DNA of 64,000 nt from Russula earlei. Taxonomy: Eukaryota; Basidiomycota; Agaricomycetes; Russulales; Russulaceae. Made by a program: the position numbers and the translations under genes. Below are positions 24,713 through 36,588 of the stretch, in pieces. Within the stretch, counting starts at the first letter, position 1, and each line of letters starts with the position of its first letter. The stretch lies in the NCBI GenBank assembly GCA_025769875.1, contig JAGFNK010000201.1, forward strand, positions 23,062 to 87,061. Reading direction: 5' to 3'. The notes below the pieces were generated by a model. It was not told the origin of the DNA. It worked only from the letters and a program-made list of their open reading frames with translations, and made no database searches.

Positions 24713-27700
24713 ATGCGTACTTTACCCAGGACTCAAGTGTTGAATAGTTCAACGTTCAAAGCCCCGCCTCTGGACGACAAGTCACACACTCTGCCTGATC
24801 TGTACGACTGGCAGTATCGAAATAGCCCAAATCACCCATTCTTTGTCTTTGAGGATGCTCCCGGGAGAATCAGGACCATCACATGGGCCGAAGCTGTTCG
24901 CGGATTCCATCGTGCAGCCCATCTAATTGCGTCGCGGATCCCTTTTGAGGCCGCGGCAGCTGCTTTGGAAGGTCGCCCAGTCATCGTTGCCGCATTAGCT
25001 GCGACTGGTCCGTCGCCACTCTGGAACCTCCCGGTGATCCCCTACTCATGCCGCTGACTTCCACGTAGATACTGTGACGTACTTCGCAACCCAGGTCGGA
25101 ATTATGCGAGCCGGGCTCACCGTATTCCCCATCTCGCCGAGAAATTCGCCAGAAGCGATCGCTCATCTGCTGAAGAAGACGGGGACAAGTCACCTACTTG
25201 TCGGTGGCGAGCCCATGCTCCAGAAGCTAGCTTCCGCCTCCTTGGATTTATTGCGAACGGAAGGTCATCCTGAGTTACCTTTTTCGGATATGCCCCATTT
25301 CGAAGATATATACCCCCTTGGTGGCTCAGATTGCACATTCGAGCACTATCCTCCAGTGGGATTTGACCTTAATGCACCGGCATTGATATTACATTCCTCT
25401 GGTCAGCGCGTCGTGGATCTCATCTGTTAAACATGCGACTGACCGACTTGACTGCGAAGGATCGACTGCGTTCCCAAAGCCAATAATATGGCCACATAGG
25501 CATCTTGTCACCCTTGGTGCTGTTCCATGTAAGTCGCTTCTAGCCCCTGCGGTGGAGCGCGTCTTATGTACCTGACTAGGGTGGGGGGAAATGGATTTCT
25601 GTGGACAAGTCATGTCTTGTCACGCCGTACCAGTCTTCCACGGGATGGGCACCTTTCAAATAGCGGTGGCGGTAAGTGCGACTCAATGTAAGTGTTCCAG
25701 TTCTAACAACCTCTAGCCTTCTGCCGGAGTGGTGATGGCAGTATTTAAGCCAGCCTTTCCGGCGATCTTGCCAAATCCTCAGAACGTGTTGGAGGGAATA
25801 GTGGCAGCAAAGTGCTCTATTGTGGCGGCTGTCCCGACATTCATAGAAGTACGTGGTTGCTATCCCGTTCGGTGGCACCTCACTTGAAAATGCATATAGG
25901 CTTGGTCACGCATTCCCGCTGCTGTAGACTATCTCAGAACAACAAAGGCCGTGGTAAGCTATTCTGGCAACCTGACCTGAAACATGCTGCTGACAGTTCT
26001 CCGGGAGATATGGGGCGGAGGGCCACTACCTAAAGAAGTAGGGGATTACCTTACACGCGAAGGAGTCTCCATTCATCCCCAGTTCGCATCGTAAGCACCT
26101 TGACTCCCGTCCTGTCTTCGTCTCTACAAAGTCGTCATAGTACTGAGTGCGGCCCTATGAACACGGTTCTCCCAAGTTGGTTTTCCTTTCGTTCGTCCAA
26201 TAAGTGCTTATGCTGTCCCCCAACAAGATCATTCTCGTGGAGAAGACTGGGAGTACTTCACCCTGTCCCCTCAGTGCTGCCCTGCACTTCTACCCCAAGA
26301 TGATGGAACGTTCGAGTTGGTCATCATCGTACGTGGATTCTATCTCCATCTGCTACATACGCTGAGATGTTCCAGAATCATGACTATCACCGTCCAGTTG
26401 TAACAAATATCCAGATCGACGGGAGGGATGCGTACGCTACCTCAGATCTTCTGGTGCCCCATCCCACAAAATCTGGTTTATGGAAGGTTTACGGCCGAAA
26501 GGATGACCAAATCATGTTGTCGACGGGAGAAAAGACGAACCCAGGGCCTCTCGGTACGACTTTAATTCTGTCTGTGGAGCTGTATGTTCTGATATAGGTT
26601 TCTTAGAGGGAATTCTCGTTCAGGATCCTCACATCCTGTCCGCTGTCATGTTCGGCAGGGGGAGGTTTCAGAACGGGGTGCTTATAGATCCAAAACCCGG
26701 ATTTGCTTTTGATCCTAACGACGAGGCAAAGCTTGAGAATTTTCGACAATTAATCTGGCACGTATCTTTGTCCCCATGTGTGCCTTTTGGTTCTGAACTC
26801 GACATCCAGGCCGACAGTGGAGCGGCTGAACGCGTTTGCACCTCAACACTCTCGCCTATTCAAGGAGGCCCGTACAGACTTCCCTAGTCACGGGACTGTA
26901 GTATAACTAATATACTGTCTAGATGATAATCGTGGCATCCCCAACTAAGCCATTTGCATATACAGCGAAGATGACCCCACGCAGGCAAGCCATCCTCAAG
27001 GATTATGATGCGGAGATAAATGCTCTGTACGATGTAGTTGATCAGACATCACGAGTCGATATCCCTTTACCAGCGGAATGGAACCCGTCCCAATCGTTGG
27101 GCTTTATGCGTCATGTTGTCCATAAAGTCATGACAGAGAAGGTTCCCGATGGTGTTGACATCTTCCAACATGGATGCGATAGGTACGGATATCTACATGT
27201 TCTTGCTTCACCATAAAGTGATTGGCTTGTTCAGTCTTCAGTCGACTTACATTCGGAACTCTGTCTTGCATGCGCTCCGGAAGACTAAGCCTGAGATTGT
27301 GAAGCTTGTGTCTGCGTCTTTCGTTTATGAACACCCCACGGTTGAGCGTATGGCCACATTCCTGAGCAAGGCGGTCACCGATCCACAGTCCACTCAGAGT
27401 GTCGACCTTGCAACACGCGGACGGGAGATGCAAGCACTCGTCGACAAGTACACGGAGAGTTTTCCCGCACGTCTCGCACTCAATGGATCCGCCCCTCCGT
27501 TGCCCCCCGGCGACGTCTATCTATTGACAGGAACGACAGGTACTCTTGGTTCGAACATGTTGGCGCAATTGCTGGAAGCACCTGGTGTGGCGCGTGTATA
27601 CGCGTTTAACCGGACATCCAAGCCTTCAACTTCACAGGCTCGACATCTTTCCAGCTTTACGCAACGTGGACTGAACACGAGTCTGTTGTCATCTGAAAAG

Positions 27701-28896
27701 CTGGTGTGTGTTGAAGGGGACCTGAGCGCGCGTAAATTTGGTTTGGACGACTATTTGTATGGAGAAGTAAGTAAAGTTCGTTCAGCTGCCAGTCATTCTC
27801 ATCCGATGGATATATACAGATCCATCAATCAGTCACACACATCATCCATAGCGGTAGGAAACGCCCCTCCTCTATTAGACCGATCATATTGAGTATTCCT
27901 ACAGCTTGGAAGATCAATTTCAATCTATCATTAACATCGTTCGAGGATACCATTTCCGGCGTGCGAGCTCTAGTGGACTTTGCGATCACATCGCCACACA
28001 CGCGTCCTCCCCACCTGCTATTTGTCTCTTCCATCGCCGTCTTCACCAGTGCGTGCTGTGTTACACGATCCTACCTTTATAATTGATTTCTTAATTCAGA
28101 CTTTGAGAACAAGGGCTCAGTTTTGGAGGAAGTTCTCTCCAACCCCGAGGTCGCTGTTGGCACTGGCTACTCTGAATCGAAGTGGGTAGCAGAGCGTATT
28201 CTCGATGCCGCGACGGAGCGCACTGCACTGAGGCCAGTGGTCATACGTCTTGGGCAAGTATGTGGCGACGGAAATGGCACTTGGAATGAGAAAGAATGGT
28301 TCCCGTCGCTTATCAAGTCAGCCTTGACACTACGCTGTCTGCCAAGCCTTGATGGAGTAAGTCAGATTCGCACTACGTTGACCGCATGCCGTTGATTAGA
28401 TGGTAAGACCGTCTCCTGGATCACTGCGCCGGATGCTGCCGCCGCAATGCTCGAGATGTCACGTCTCAAGCCCGCACCTGGTGCTCACACTCTCCACGTT
28501 GCCAACCCACATGGAGTCCCCTTCAATGCCCTCATTACTTCCGTCGCATCCTCGCTTGATGTCTCACTTGTGCCTTATACCGAATGGCTGTTTCGGCTGT
28601 CCGAAGAACACACGGCCGAATCTCATTCCACGGCAAACTTGGATCAGGCACAATCAGAGAACCCTGCATTGCGCCTGTACCGCGTTTTCCAAGCTGCGCG
28701 CACGGGACCCGAGTGGGAGCCTCTCGGGATTGCGCATTTGGACACCACACGCGCCGTACAGGCATCGAAGTTGTTGGCAGAGGGCGCCAAGCCACTTGGG
28801 GTAGAGAACGTGCGTAAGTGGCTGAGCGCATGGCGCGCGAGTGGTTTCCTCCCTCCTGAAGGGAAGAAGGCACGTCCGGAGACGTCGGTCATCTAG
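24713..28896 (+). CDS. AFR4: NRPS-like adenylate-forming reductase (A-T-R)
   Basis: Fourth tandem copy, open throughout by eye. It starts [19 protein letters not shown]. The adenylation domain has [18 protein letters not shown], an unusual A5-like FASTECG in place of YG[CS]SECG, and [20 protein letters not shown]. Thiolation is [18 protein letters not shown], the NADP loop is [16 protein letters not shown], and the reductase motif is [12 protein letters not shown]. It ends FLPPEGKKARPETSVI. The family acts as carboxylic acid reductase; the substrate is unknown. The 345 bases from about 26923 are nearly identical to AFR3, consistent with recent exchange. Its last exon was copied again into 32433-32941. 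Confidence 0.88.
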
Positions 28897-29440
28897 AACA
28901 TCTCGGCGTCAACTCCGGTGGAGAGCGAGGGCTGAGCCGGCTGCAATGCTGGGGGACTTGCTCCCAACTTTGGAGTGCTGTGCTGTATTGGACACCGGTT
29001 TTTAGCGGTGCATCACATCATTAGTAATGTAACTTTGACTTGTGATTGAATGCATCTGAGGAACAGTCGTGTTTCGCGAATGATCAATGACCGTTCCTGC
29101 AATCGAATGAGCTTGCACTTCAAGTTGTTGTAAGCCTAGTCTGGCACGTGGCACTCCCAAAGGCACCTCAATTGCTAGATAGATAAGACTATCTAATTAG
29201 ATGTAAGCAGGAGTAGTGGTGGCGAACTTCACTGACAGCGTCGAGCAGGAATAGCGTCAGTATCACCGCGACGCTTACGTAGTTGCACCAAGATATCGAT
29301 GCTTATTAGAAGACAGTGGATCAACATGGTCAACAAGTCATTACAGTCTTCCGAACTACACGTTCACATCGTCAAGATGCGTCTCGTGGCCGCCATCTCC
29401 CTCCAGGAGAGCGAGCTCTTGGCTGACTTGAGCGGCGTCT

Positions 29441-29945
29441 CTACTCCACCGGGCTGCGCCCACGGCCGTGCACGTCCCCTTCATAAATAGACGCAATCTC
29501 ATCTCGTAATGCCGACTCTTTGTTCTGTGCACTTCGTTGCCCGATCTTGTCCTCCTCAATTGTTATATAACGCTCGAGGGGGGTAGCAGGATACTCCTCA
29601 TGGCGATTTCGATGAGTGGCACTCGTCCTTTGCGCCTTGCCGTCCGACGATTGCGACGACTGCAACAACTTCTTGTGCTCAGCAGCATCCATGTTACGTT
29701 TGCAGTTCTTCTCCCGAAGTTCTTTCGTCACAGGGCCTCTCAACAAAGCGCCATAGGCGATTACTGATGGCGACCGATCCTTATCCGAATTCGACGGAAC
29801 ATGGTCACCTCTGTACGCGAAGTCAACAAGGGATGTGACAGAGCTTGAAGAGGCGCGCACACCTAGGATACCGTGAGGGACGGGCGAACGACGGAACGAC
29901 GCCAACGGCGAGAGAGAAAATGGCAAAAATAGCGGAAGTACGCAT
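29441..29945 (-). CDS. Small secreted protein, first copy
   Basis: A start at 29945 gives MRTSAIFAIFSLAVGVVPSF then AR, a classic signal peptide with a likely cleavage site after SFA. An intron with donor GTGTGC about 30 codons in, and acceptor CAG before AGGTGAC, joins in frame to GDHVPSNSDKDRSPSVIAY. The hydrophilic, lysine- and glutamine-rich body ends GDVHGRGRSPVE at 29441. The mature protein is about 125 residues, with no cysteine framework and no domain I know. Two related but damaged copies exist at 33619-34215 and near 38300. It could be a secreted or disordered protein of unknown role. Confidence 0.55.
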
Positions 29946-31432
29946 TGTTGTTATGAGTGTGATTGTCAATTAAAATGAATGTCGTGAATGTCGACGGAGT
30001 AGGAACAGAAAGATGTAGGAAGGTTGTTGGTAACCAGTACCAAGTATGAGACGAATGGGAGAGCGCTGCTGGAGGAAATTGAAACCGCAGGTATGGGTTG
30101 TCTTATATACCACGAATGGGCTACAACTATCGGACTTTGAACCCATCCGAGTTTACTGAGCAGTGTTGGACGCCCTGTCACTGCTATGTTCAAACGCGAC
30201 GTGATCCAGTGTATTTATTACGAACTATTAGCCCTGCATTGAATACAGATTATGACTTTGGGACATTACTGGTTGGTGGATGGTACAAGCGACGCGGCAT
30301 GTTTGCTGAGTGGTGGCTGTTAGGTAAAATACAATGAAACTTGTTTATTTCTTTGGGCAACCATAATTGGGTAGTATATGATATATACCAGCGAAGACCA
30401 GCTAATTCGCTGCAACAATCTCTTAAAAAACAAAACTGCATTTTGAAACACTCTAATATCTTTTGAAGCCTGAGAACAGGATCAAACTCAAATTATCCAC
30501 ATGACGTTTGCGCTAAGATGTGATGAACGAGCAACTAGCAAGTACATATTTAGGACTAATTGGGATGTTCATAGCATAGTCACCGCTATGAGGACAGTCC
30601 TCCTTCGCTTCCGATTCGCTCATCACCCTCACCCTCACCATCACCTCCACCATCGCCCTGACACTCCCTATCGCGCCGTGGCACCTGATAACCATCACCT
30701 CTTCTCCTGTAGCGATGACATTGCGCTTAGTCTGTGAATCAAGACTGAGGTGCGAGAATGAAATTATATAAGACAGAGCTATGAAAGGAACCGACGTTAT
30801 CTAAGCGTGCGTATGTGAACCTCGGAACTGGTGTTGTTTGCCGTCGCGCTGTGGCTGCGACTCCAACACGAAACGCCCTAACGTGCGCGATTGCGCCTCA
30901 CCATCGCCTCCGCCACCACCTCATTCCTTTCTCCCTTTCATGATTAGACCCTGTCGTTTAGTTGAGCTGAGTACACCTCCGATACGTAGCCCGGCGTTCG
31001 ATCAGTACTAACCCTCGCTTGGTGCTTTACTCTGTCCCTTCTTTGGCCCAGTACTGAGACCGCCTGCCTCCTTCCCGTCTCAACGTCACTATCATCGTTC
31101 TCGCCTCAACTTTGCCCCCACCGCGGCCTTGTGACGGAGCGCTGTTCCGCTCCTTTTCTTTGAAGGTCCCCCTACCACCAGGTACTCTGGCTGTGAATGA
31201 ACACACTTCCTGCCCATAGAGGGGTTGTAGCCGGTCCCCGAATTGCCCTTTAACTTCCTGACTCCTGCACGTCGCTGCACTTCCGTTCTCAGCACAAGTC
31301 TTCCGCTCGTCTGTAACCTCGCATCCGCGTTCAGCCTAAACCCCTTCCCTTTCTCACTCTCTGTGTCTCCTTTGCATTCCGACTCTGCGTCGTCATCGCC
31401 CTCGCCGCCGAGATCGCCGCTAGCCCTCTCAT

Positions 31433-31687
31433 GTGTACGCCTGCCTCTCCCTAGTGGCGATGGCTCCTCCCTGCCTCCCTCCGCACCGCCATCCATTCAT
31501 CACAGCGCATCCTAGTGACATTTTCTCCTCCGAACCCGAGTCGTCCGAACCCCCGTCTCCTACATGTCAAGCTGTGGCGCAATCCATTCATTCTCCTCAG
31601 CAGACCAACTTACGGCTGGCACAGATCCTGGCGCGAGACGCGATCTCTGCACTGCTTGGTGTGTCGCCTAGTCAGTCGCACGAGTAG
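31433..31687 (+). other. Conserved short open frame, left copy
   Basis: The 84-codon frame includes SSEPESSEPPSPTCQAV and LRLAQILARDAISALLGVSP and ends QSHE. The copy at 35608-35865 keeps the same frame with few changes, mostly substitutions. A second frame right behind it starts MSSLHRPYERGF and stops earlier in this copy than in the right one. I recognise no family. It may be an exon of a decayed gene rather than a gene in itself. Confidence 0.3.
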
Positions 31688-32439
31688 CATGTCATCTTTG
31701 CATCGTCCATATGAGCGTGGCTTCGGGAGCAGTGGAAATCTGCTTGAGCATTACTCGCCGATCGAAGAATAACATCCAAGTCGTATATGAGAAGGAGCTT
31801 ACATTCGTGCTCCCCCGTTGCCACGTTAGCATTCAGCTCCTGTTCTACCAACTTTGGCGTCCCTCCTGTACCAGCTCATCCTGAACAATAGAGGTGACCA
31901 ACCCCGCCACTGTCATGGCCTTGCCTCGTCCTGGCAAATGCACCTCCCCCGCACCTCTTGCGCTTGTGACTTTCCATAAGGACTCGTCGTTGTGTCCATA
32001 CCGGCGCGCACTATTAGACGATTGTGACGATATCGTTGAGGTCCTCAGCAACGTCGATGCGTTCGGACGGTGACGGCAAGAACGGCACGGAAGATAGAGC
32101 GGAAGAGCGAGACGAGGTCAAACGTTCGTGGGAGGTATTGGTATGAGCATTGTTGCGGGCTCACAACACACATCTTTCGGGCGGTGGTCATGCTCCCCAG
32201 CGAGTACGGTGTTGTCTGGGAGTGGGTCGGCGGTGTCGCCTTTGCGACAGCCGGGCGCTCCAAAGGCAAATCAATCTAGCACAACATCTGCCTCAGTGAA
32301 AACGTCCAACAGAGGAGGACCGGCAACAGTACTGCCCACAGTCGCAGGCAAACGGAAAGTCAAAGCCTACTGCCAACAGAACGAAGGCCAAATTCTCATT
32401 ATTCAATGCAACACAATCTGCGTGGTGTTTTCGAGATGC

Positions 32440-32941
32440 TGAGACCATCTCCTGGGTCACTGCGCCAGATTCTGCCGCGCCGCAATGCCCGAGATGTCCT
32501 TTCTCAAGCCTGAGCCCGCGCCTGATGCTCACACTCTCCACGTTGCCAACCTGCATGGAGTCCCATTCAATTACCTCATTATCTCAGTCGCATCCTCGCT
32601 TGATGTCTCACTTTGTGCCTTATACCGAATGGCTGTTTCGGCTGTCTGAGGAACACACGGGCAAATCCCATTCCATGGCAAACTTGAATCAGGCACGATC
32701 AGAGAACCCTGCATTGCGCCTGTTCAGCGTTTTCCGAGCTGCGCGCACAGGACCCGAGCGGGAGCCTCTCGGGGTTGCGCATTTGCACACCACACGCGCC
32801 GTACAGGCATCGAAGGTGTTCGCAAGGGGCGCCAAGCCACTTGGGGTAGAGAACGTGCATGAATGGCTGGGCGCATGGCGTGCGAGTGTTTTCTTCCCTC
32901 CTGAAGGGAAGAAGGCACGCCTGGAGGCGTCGGTCATCTAG
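32440..32941 (+). pseudogene. Orphan last exon of an adenylate-forming reductase
   Basis: The segment matches the AFR4 terminal exon: [20 protein letters not shown], then GAKPLGVENVHEWLGAWRAS, ending EGKKARLEASVI. The first part is out of frame (an extra base near SAAPQCP and loss of bases near 32600), and [13 protein letters not shown] has become WLGAWRASVFFPP. No upstream AFR exons exist, so it cannot make a reductase. It dates from the 4.1-kb duplication. Confidence 0.85.
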
Positions 32942-33618
32942 AACATCTCGGTGTCAACTCCGGTGTGGAGCGAGAGCTGGGCTGGCTGCACTGTTGGCGG
33001 ACTTGCTCAAAGGAAGCCAGCTTAGGAATACCAACGGTCTCAGTCACAGCTTAGATTCTCTATCGTCGTTGTGGCCGACTCGGGAGTGTTGTATGCCAAT
33101 TTTTACACACCATGTTTTGGCCGTACATCAGTAGGAATGCAACTTTGACTTGTGAGTGGCGATTGAGTGCTGCTAAGGAACAGTCGTGTTTCGCGAGTGA
33201 TAAATGACTCAGGCGATCGTTCCTGCAAGGAGGTCGCACCTCCAGTTGTTGTTCAGCGCACATGCGCGTGGCACTCCCGAAGGCACCTCAGATGCTAGAT
33301 AGATAGCAGACTATCTCGATCTGAGCAGTGGCGAACTTCACTGATAGCGTCGAGCGAGATAAAGTCCGAGTCAGAGTCTTAATCCCGACTCACCCTTTGA
33401 TCGCTAGCGCATCACCGCGCCGTTTATGTAGTCGTCACTCGTTCTATATGCACCAAGATAAACCAATGCTTATTAGAAGACAGTATATCAACACGGTCAA
33501 CGAGTCATTACAGTCCTCTGAACAACACATCCATCAAGCCGCATCGTCAAGACGCGTCTCGAGCGACTGCTACCTGTATGTATTTGCGGGTAGAGGGCTC
33601 TTGGCTGACTTGTTGGCG

Positions 33619-34215
33619 TCACTCCCATGACCCCATAGGCTCCTTATGCCCGGTCCGGATCTCGTTCTTGCGCTTGTCCTGCTCCATCTGCCTGAGGCCA
33701 TCGCGCTGCAGCGGGTCTCGATAATACGGGTCGCGCTTGTTCTCTCGACGATCCTCCTGACTGGCTATACGATCAGCCCTTCTCGGCCCGAAGTTGCCCC
33801 ATCTTGTCGCCTCGCCCGCGGGGTTCAGCTTATCCAGTTCTTCCTGTTTGGGGCTCCCGGGTTTTGATGATGGGTCTTTATGCAGTTTCTTCCTGTTTGG
33901 TGCTCCCGGCTTTTGATGATGGGTGCTTATCCAGTTCTTCCTGTTTGGGGCTCCCGGCTTTTGATGATGGGTGCTTACCCAGTTCTTCCTGTTTGGGGCT
34001 CCCGGCTTTTGATGATGGGTGCTTATCCAGTTCTTCCTGTTTGGTGCTCCCGGCTTTTGATGATGGGTCCTTATCACTTCTGCAGGCGAAGTCAACAAAG
34101 GATGCCACAGAGCTTGAAGAGGCGTGCGCACCTAGGAGACCGTGAAGGATGGGCGAACGACGGAACGATGCCAATGGCGAGAGAGAGTAATGGCAAAAAT
34201 AGCGGAAGTACGCAT
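33619..34215 (-). pseudogene. Small secreted protein, second copy, frameshifted
   Basis: The start at 34215 gives MRTSAIFAIT, but one extra base relative to the first copy (ATTACTCTC against ATTTTCTC) breaks the signal peptide. After the intron acceptor before AAGTGATAAG the frame SDKDPSSKAGSTKQEELDK runs into a tandem repeat. It is broken again by an extra A (GAAGAAACTGC) near 33890 and continues in another frame with PSSKPGSPKQEELDKLNPAG and ends HKEPMGSWE. Two frame errors make it a probable pseudogene. Confidence 0.55.
33834..34078. repeat. Coding minisatellite, about five 48-base units
   Basis: Five units of 48 bases (one of 49) each encode, on the minus strand, HPSSKAGSPKQEELDK or close variants. 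Unit starts can be followed by TTGATGATGGG at about 33864, 33912, 33961, 34009 and 34056. The left copy of the 4.1-kb duplication has no such array, so it expanded after the duplication or was lost from the other copy. Confidence 0.85.
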
Positions 34216-35607
34216 TTTCGTTATGAGTGGGATTGTCGATTGAAAATGAAAGTCGTGGAGGTCGACGAGGTAACAGAAAAAATGTAGGAACTTGAAGGCT
34301 GTTGGTAACCAGTACCAAGTATGAAATAAATGGGAGAGCACAGCTGGAGGAAATGACTGCAGCATGGGCTGTCTTATATACTCCTTGACGAGTCGCCTAT
34401 GCCCCATTTCGGAGATTACCATTACCATCACGAGCCGGGAATATTTTGTAAGTCACGAAAAGAAATCCATCGACAACACTCGGGGTTTTTTGTTTTGCGA
34501 TTGAGGTGCAAGTTGTGCAAGTCCGCTTGTACTGTGCAGTCACGTGAGCATGCGATATCCGTCATCCCTCATTAGTTTTTTGTTCAAACGCGACGTGATC
34601 CAGTGAGTCTATTCATCATGAACTATTTACTGAGAATTACCCCTTCATTGAATGCAGATTATGACATTACTGGTTGAATGGTACAACACGCGACGCGGCA
34701 TGTTTGCCGAGTGGTGGTTCAAACTGGCCATTGAATAGTATTGGGTGATATATATCAGCCAATTTTCTGTTAAAAAACTGCATTTTGAGAATCTAGCCCG
34801 CATTTCCGGAAGATCAAACGATCCACATGACGTTTGCGGCAAGATGGTCTTTTTTTTACACTAATTGTGATGGTTCATAGCGTAGCCACCGCTTGGTTCA
34901 GCAGCTATGAGGACAGTCCTCCTTCGCTTCCGTTTCGTTCATCACCTCCACCATCCCCCTGATACTCCCAATCGCGCCTTGGCACCTGATAACCGCCGTC
35001 ATCACCTTTTCCCTGTCATCATCCAACACGAAACGCCTTGACGTGCGCGATTGCGCCTCACCATCGTCTCCGTCTCCGCCACCACACCAATCTTTTTCTC
35101 TCCCTTTCATGATTAGACCCTGTTGTTTAGTTGAGCTGAGTACACCTCCGATACGTAGCCCGCTCGATCATTACTAACCCTCGCTTGGGACTTTACTGTG
35201 TCAGCCACCATCCCTTCTTCAGTTCAGTACTGAGACCGCCTGCCTCCCCGTTTCAACGTCACTATCATCGTTCTCGCCTCAACTTCGCCCCCACCGCGTC
35301 CTTGTGACGGAGCGCTGTTCCGCTCCTTTCCTTTGACGGTTCCCCCACCACCAGGTACTCTGGCTGTGAATGAACACACTTCCTGCCCATAGAGGGGTTG
35401 TAGCCGGTCCCGGAATTCCCAGCTCTCTTTAACGTCCTGACTCCTGCACGTCGCTGCACTTCCGTTCTCAGCACAAGTCTTCCGCTCGTCTATGTAACTT
35501 CGCATCCGCGTTCAGCCTAAATACTTTCTCTCTCTCAGCGTGTCTCCTTTGCATTCCGACTCCGCATCGTCGTCGCCCTCGCCGCCGAGATCGCCGCTAG
35601 CCCTCTC

Positions 35608-35865
35608 GTGTGTACGCCCTGCCTCTCCCTAGCGGCGACGGTTCCACCCTGCATCCCTCCGCACCGCCATCCATTCATCACAGCGCCTCCTAGTGACATT
35701 TCCTCCTCCGAGCCCGAGTCGTCCGAACCCCCGTCTCCTACATGTCAAGCTGTGACACAATCCATTCACTCTCCTCAGCAGACCAGCTTGCGGCTGGCAC
35801 AGATTCTGGCGCGAGATGCAATTTCTGCATTGCTTGGTGTGTCGCCTAGTCAGTCGCACGAGTAG
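35608..35865 (+). other. Conserved short open frame, right copy
   Basis: Counterpart of 31433-31687, with the same end SALLGVSPSQSHE. The following frame MSSLHRPYERGFESSDNLPE continues to HPSR, longer than in the left copy, where GAA-CAA has become GAA-TAA. Behind it, 36085-36221 reads LALVTFHEDSSLCPYRRALL and ELDLADICVLSNVDAFER, perhaps another exon. Function is unknown. Confidence 0.3.
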
Positions 35866-36588
35866 CATGTCATCTTTGCATCGTCCATATGAGCGTGGCT
35901 TCGAGAGTAGTGATAATCTGCCTGAGCATTACTCGCCGATCGAAGAACAACATCCAAGTCGTATTTGAGAAGGAGCTTACACTCGTGCTCCCCCGTTGCC
36001 ACGTTAGCATTCAGCTCCTGTTCCCAACCCCGCCACTGTCATGGCCTTTGCCTCGTCCTGGTAAAAGCACCTCCCCCGCACCTCTTGCGCTGGTTACTTT
36101 CCACGAGGACTCGTCGTTGTGTCCATACCGGCGCGCACTATTAGACGATTGTGAAGATATCGTGGAGCTCGATTTGGCCGACATATGCGTCCTCAGCAAC
36201 GTCGATGCGTTTGAACGGTGACGACAAGAACGGTGCGGAAGATAGAGCGGAGGAGTGAGACGAGGTCGAACGTTCGTGGAAGGTATTGGTATGAACGTTG
36301 TTGCGGGTTCACAGCACACATCTTTCGGGCGGCGGTCATGCTCCCCAGCGAGTACGGTGCTGTCTGGGAGTGGGTCGGCGGTGTCGCCTTTGCGACAGCC
36401 GGGCGCTCCAAAGGCAAAACAATCTAGCTATCACAATATCTGCCCCAGTGAAAACGTCCAACCGAGGAGGATCGGCAATAGTACTGCCCACAGTCGCAAG
36501 CAAACGGAAAGTCAAAGCCTACTGCCAACGGAACGAAGGCCAAATTCTCATTATTCAATGCAAGACAATCTACGTGGTGTTTTTAAGT

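Larger units (their letters stand above)
28397..32432. repeat. Left copy of a direct tandem duplication of about 4.1 kb
   Basis: From the last AFR4 exon to TGCGTGGTGTTTT near 32430, the sequence is repeated in the same order in 32433-36588. Matching anchors include the AFR end, the spacer at 28900-29300 (33000-33500), the secreted-protein gene, TAGCATGTCATCTTTGCATC (31685 and 35865) and the region before each end. Each copy has indels the other lacks, so both have drifted since duplication. Confidence 0.85.
32433..36588. repeat. Right copy of the tandem duplication of about 4.1 kb
   Basis: It begins at the junction GTGTTTT/CGAGATGCTGAGACC, where spacer sequence switches abruptly to the AFR last-intron acceptor and exon. 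It ends near 36588, where GTGGTGTTTTTAAG leaves the repeat and continues with unique sequence. Compared with the left copy it contains a minisatellite, an extra CTCGATTTGGCCGACATATG near 36170 and a deletion near 36025. Confidence 0.82.
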
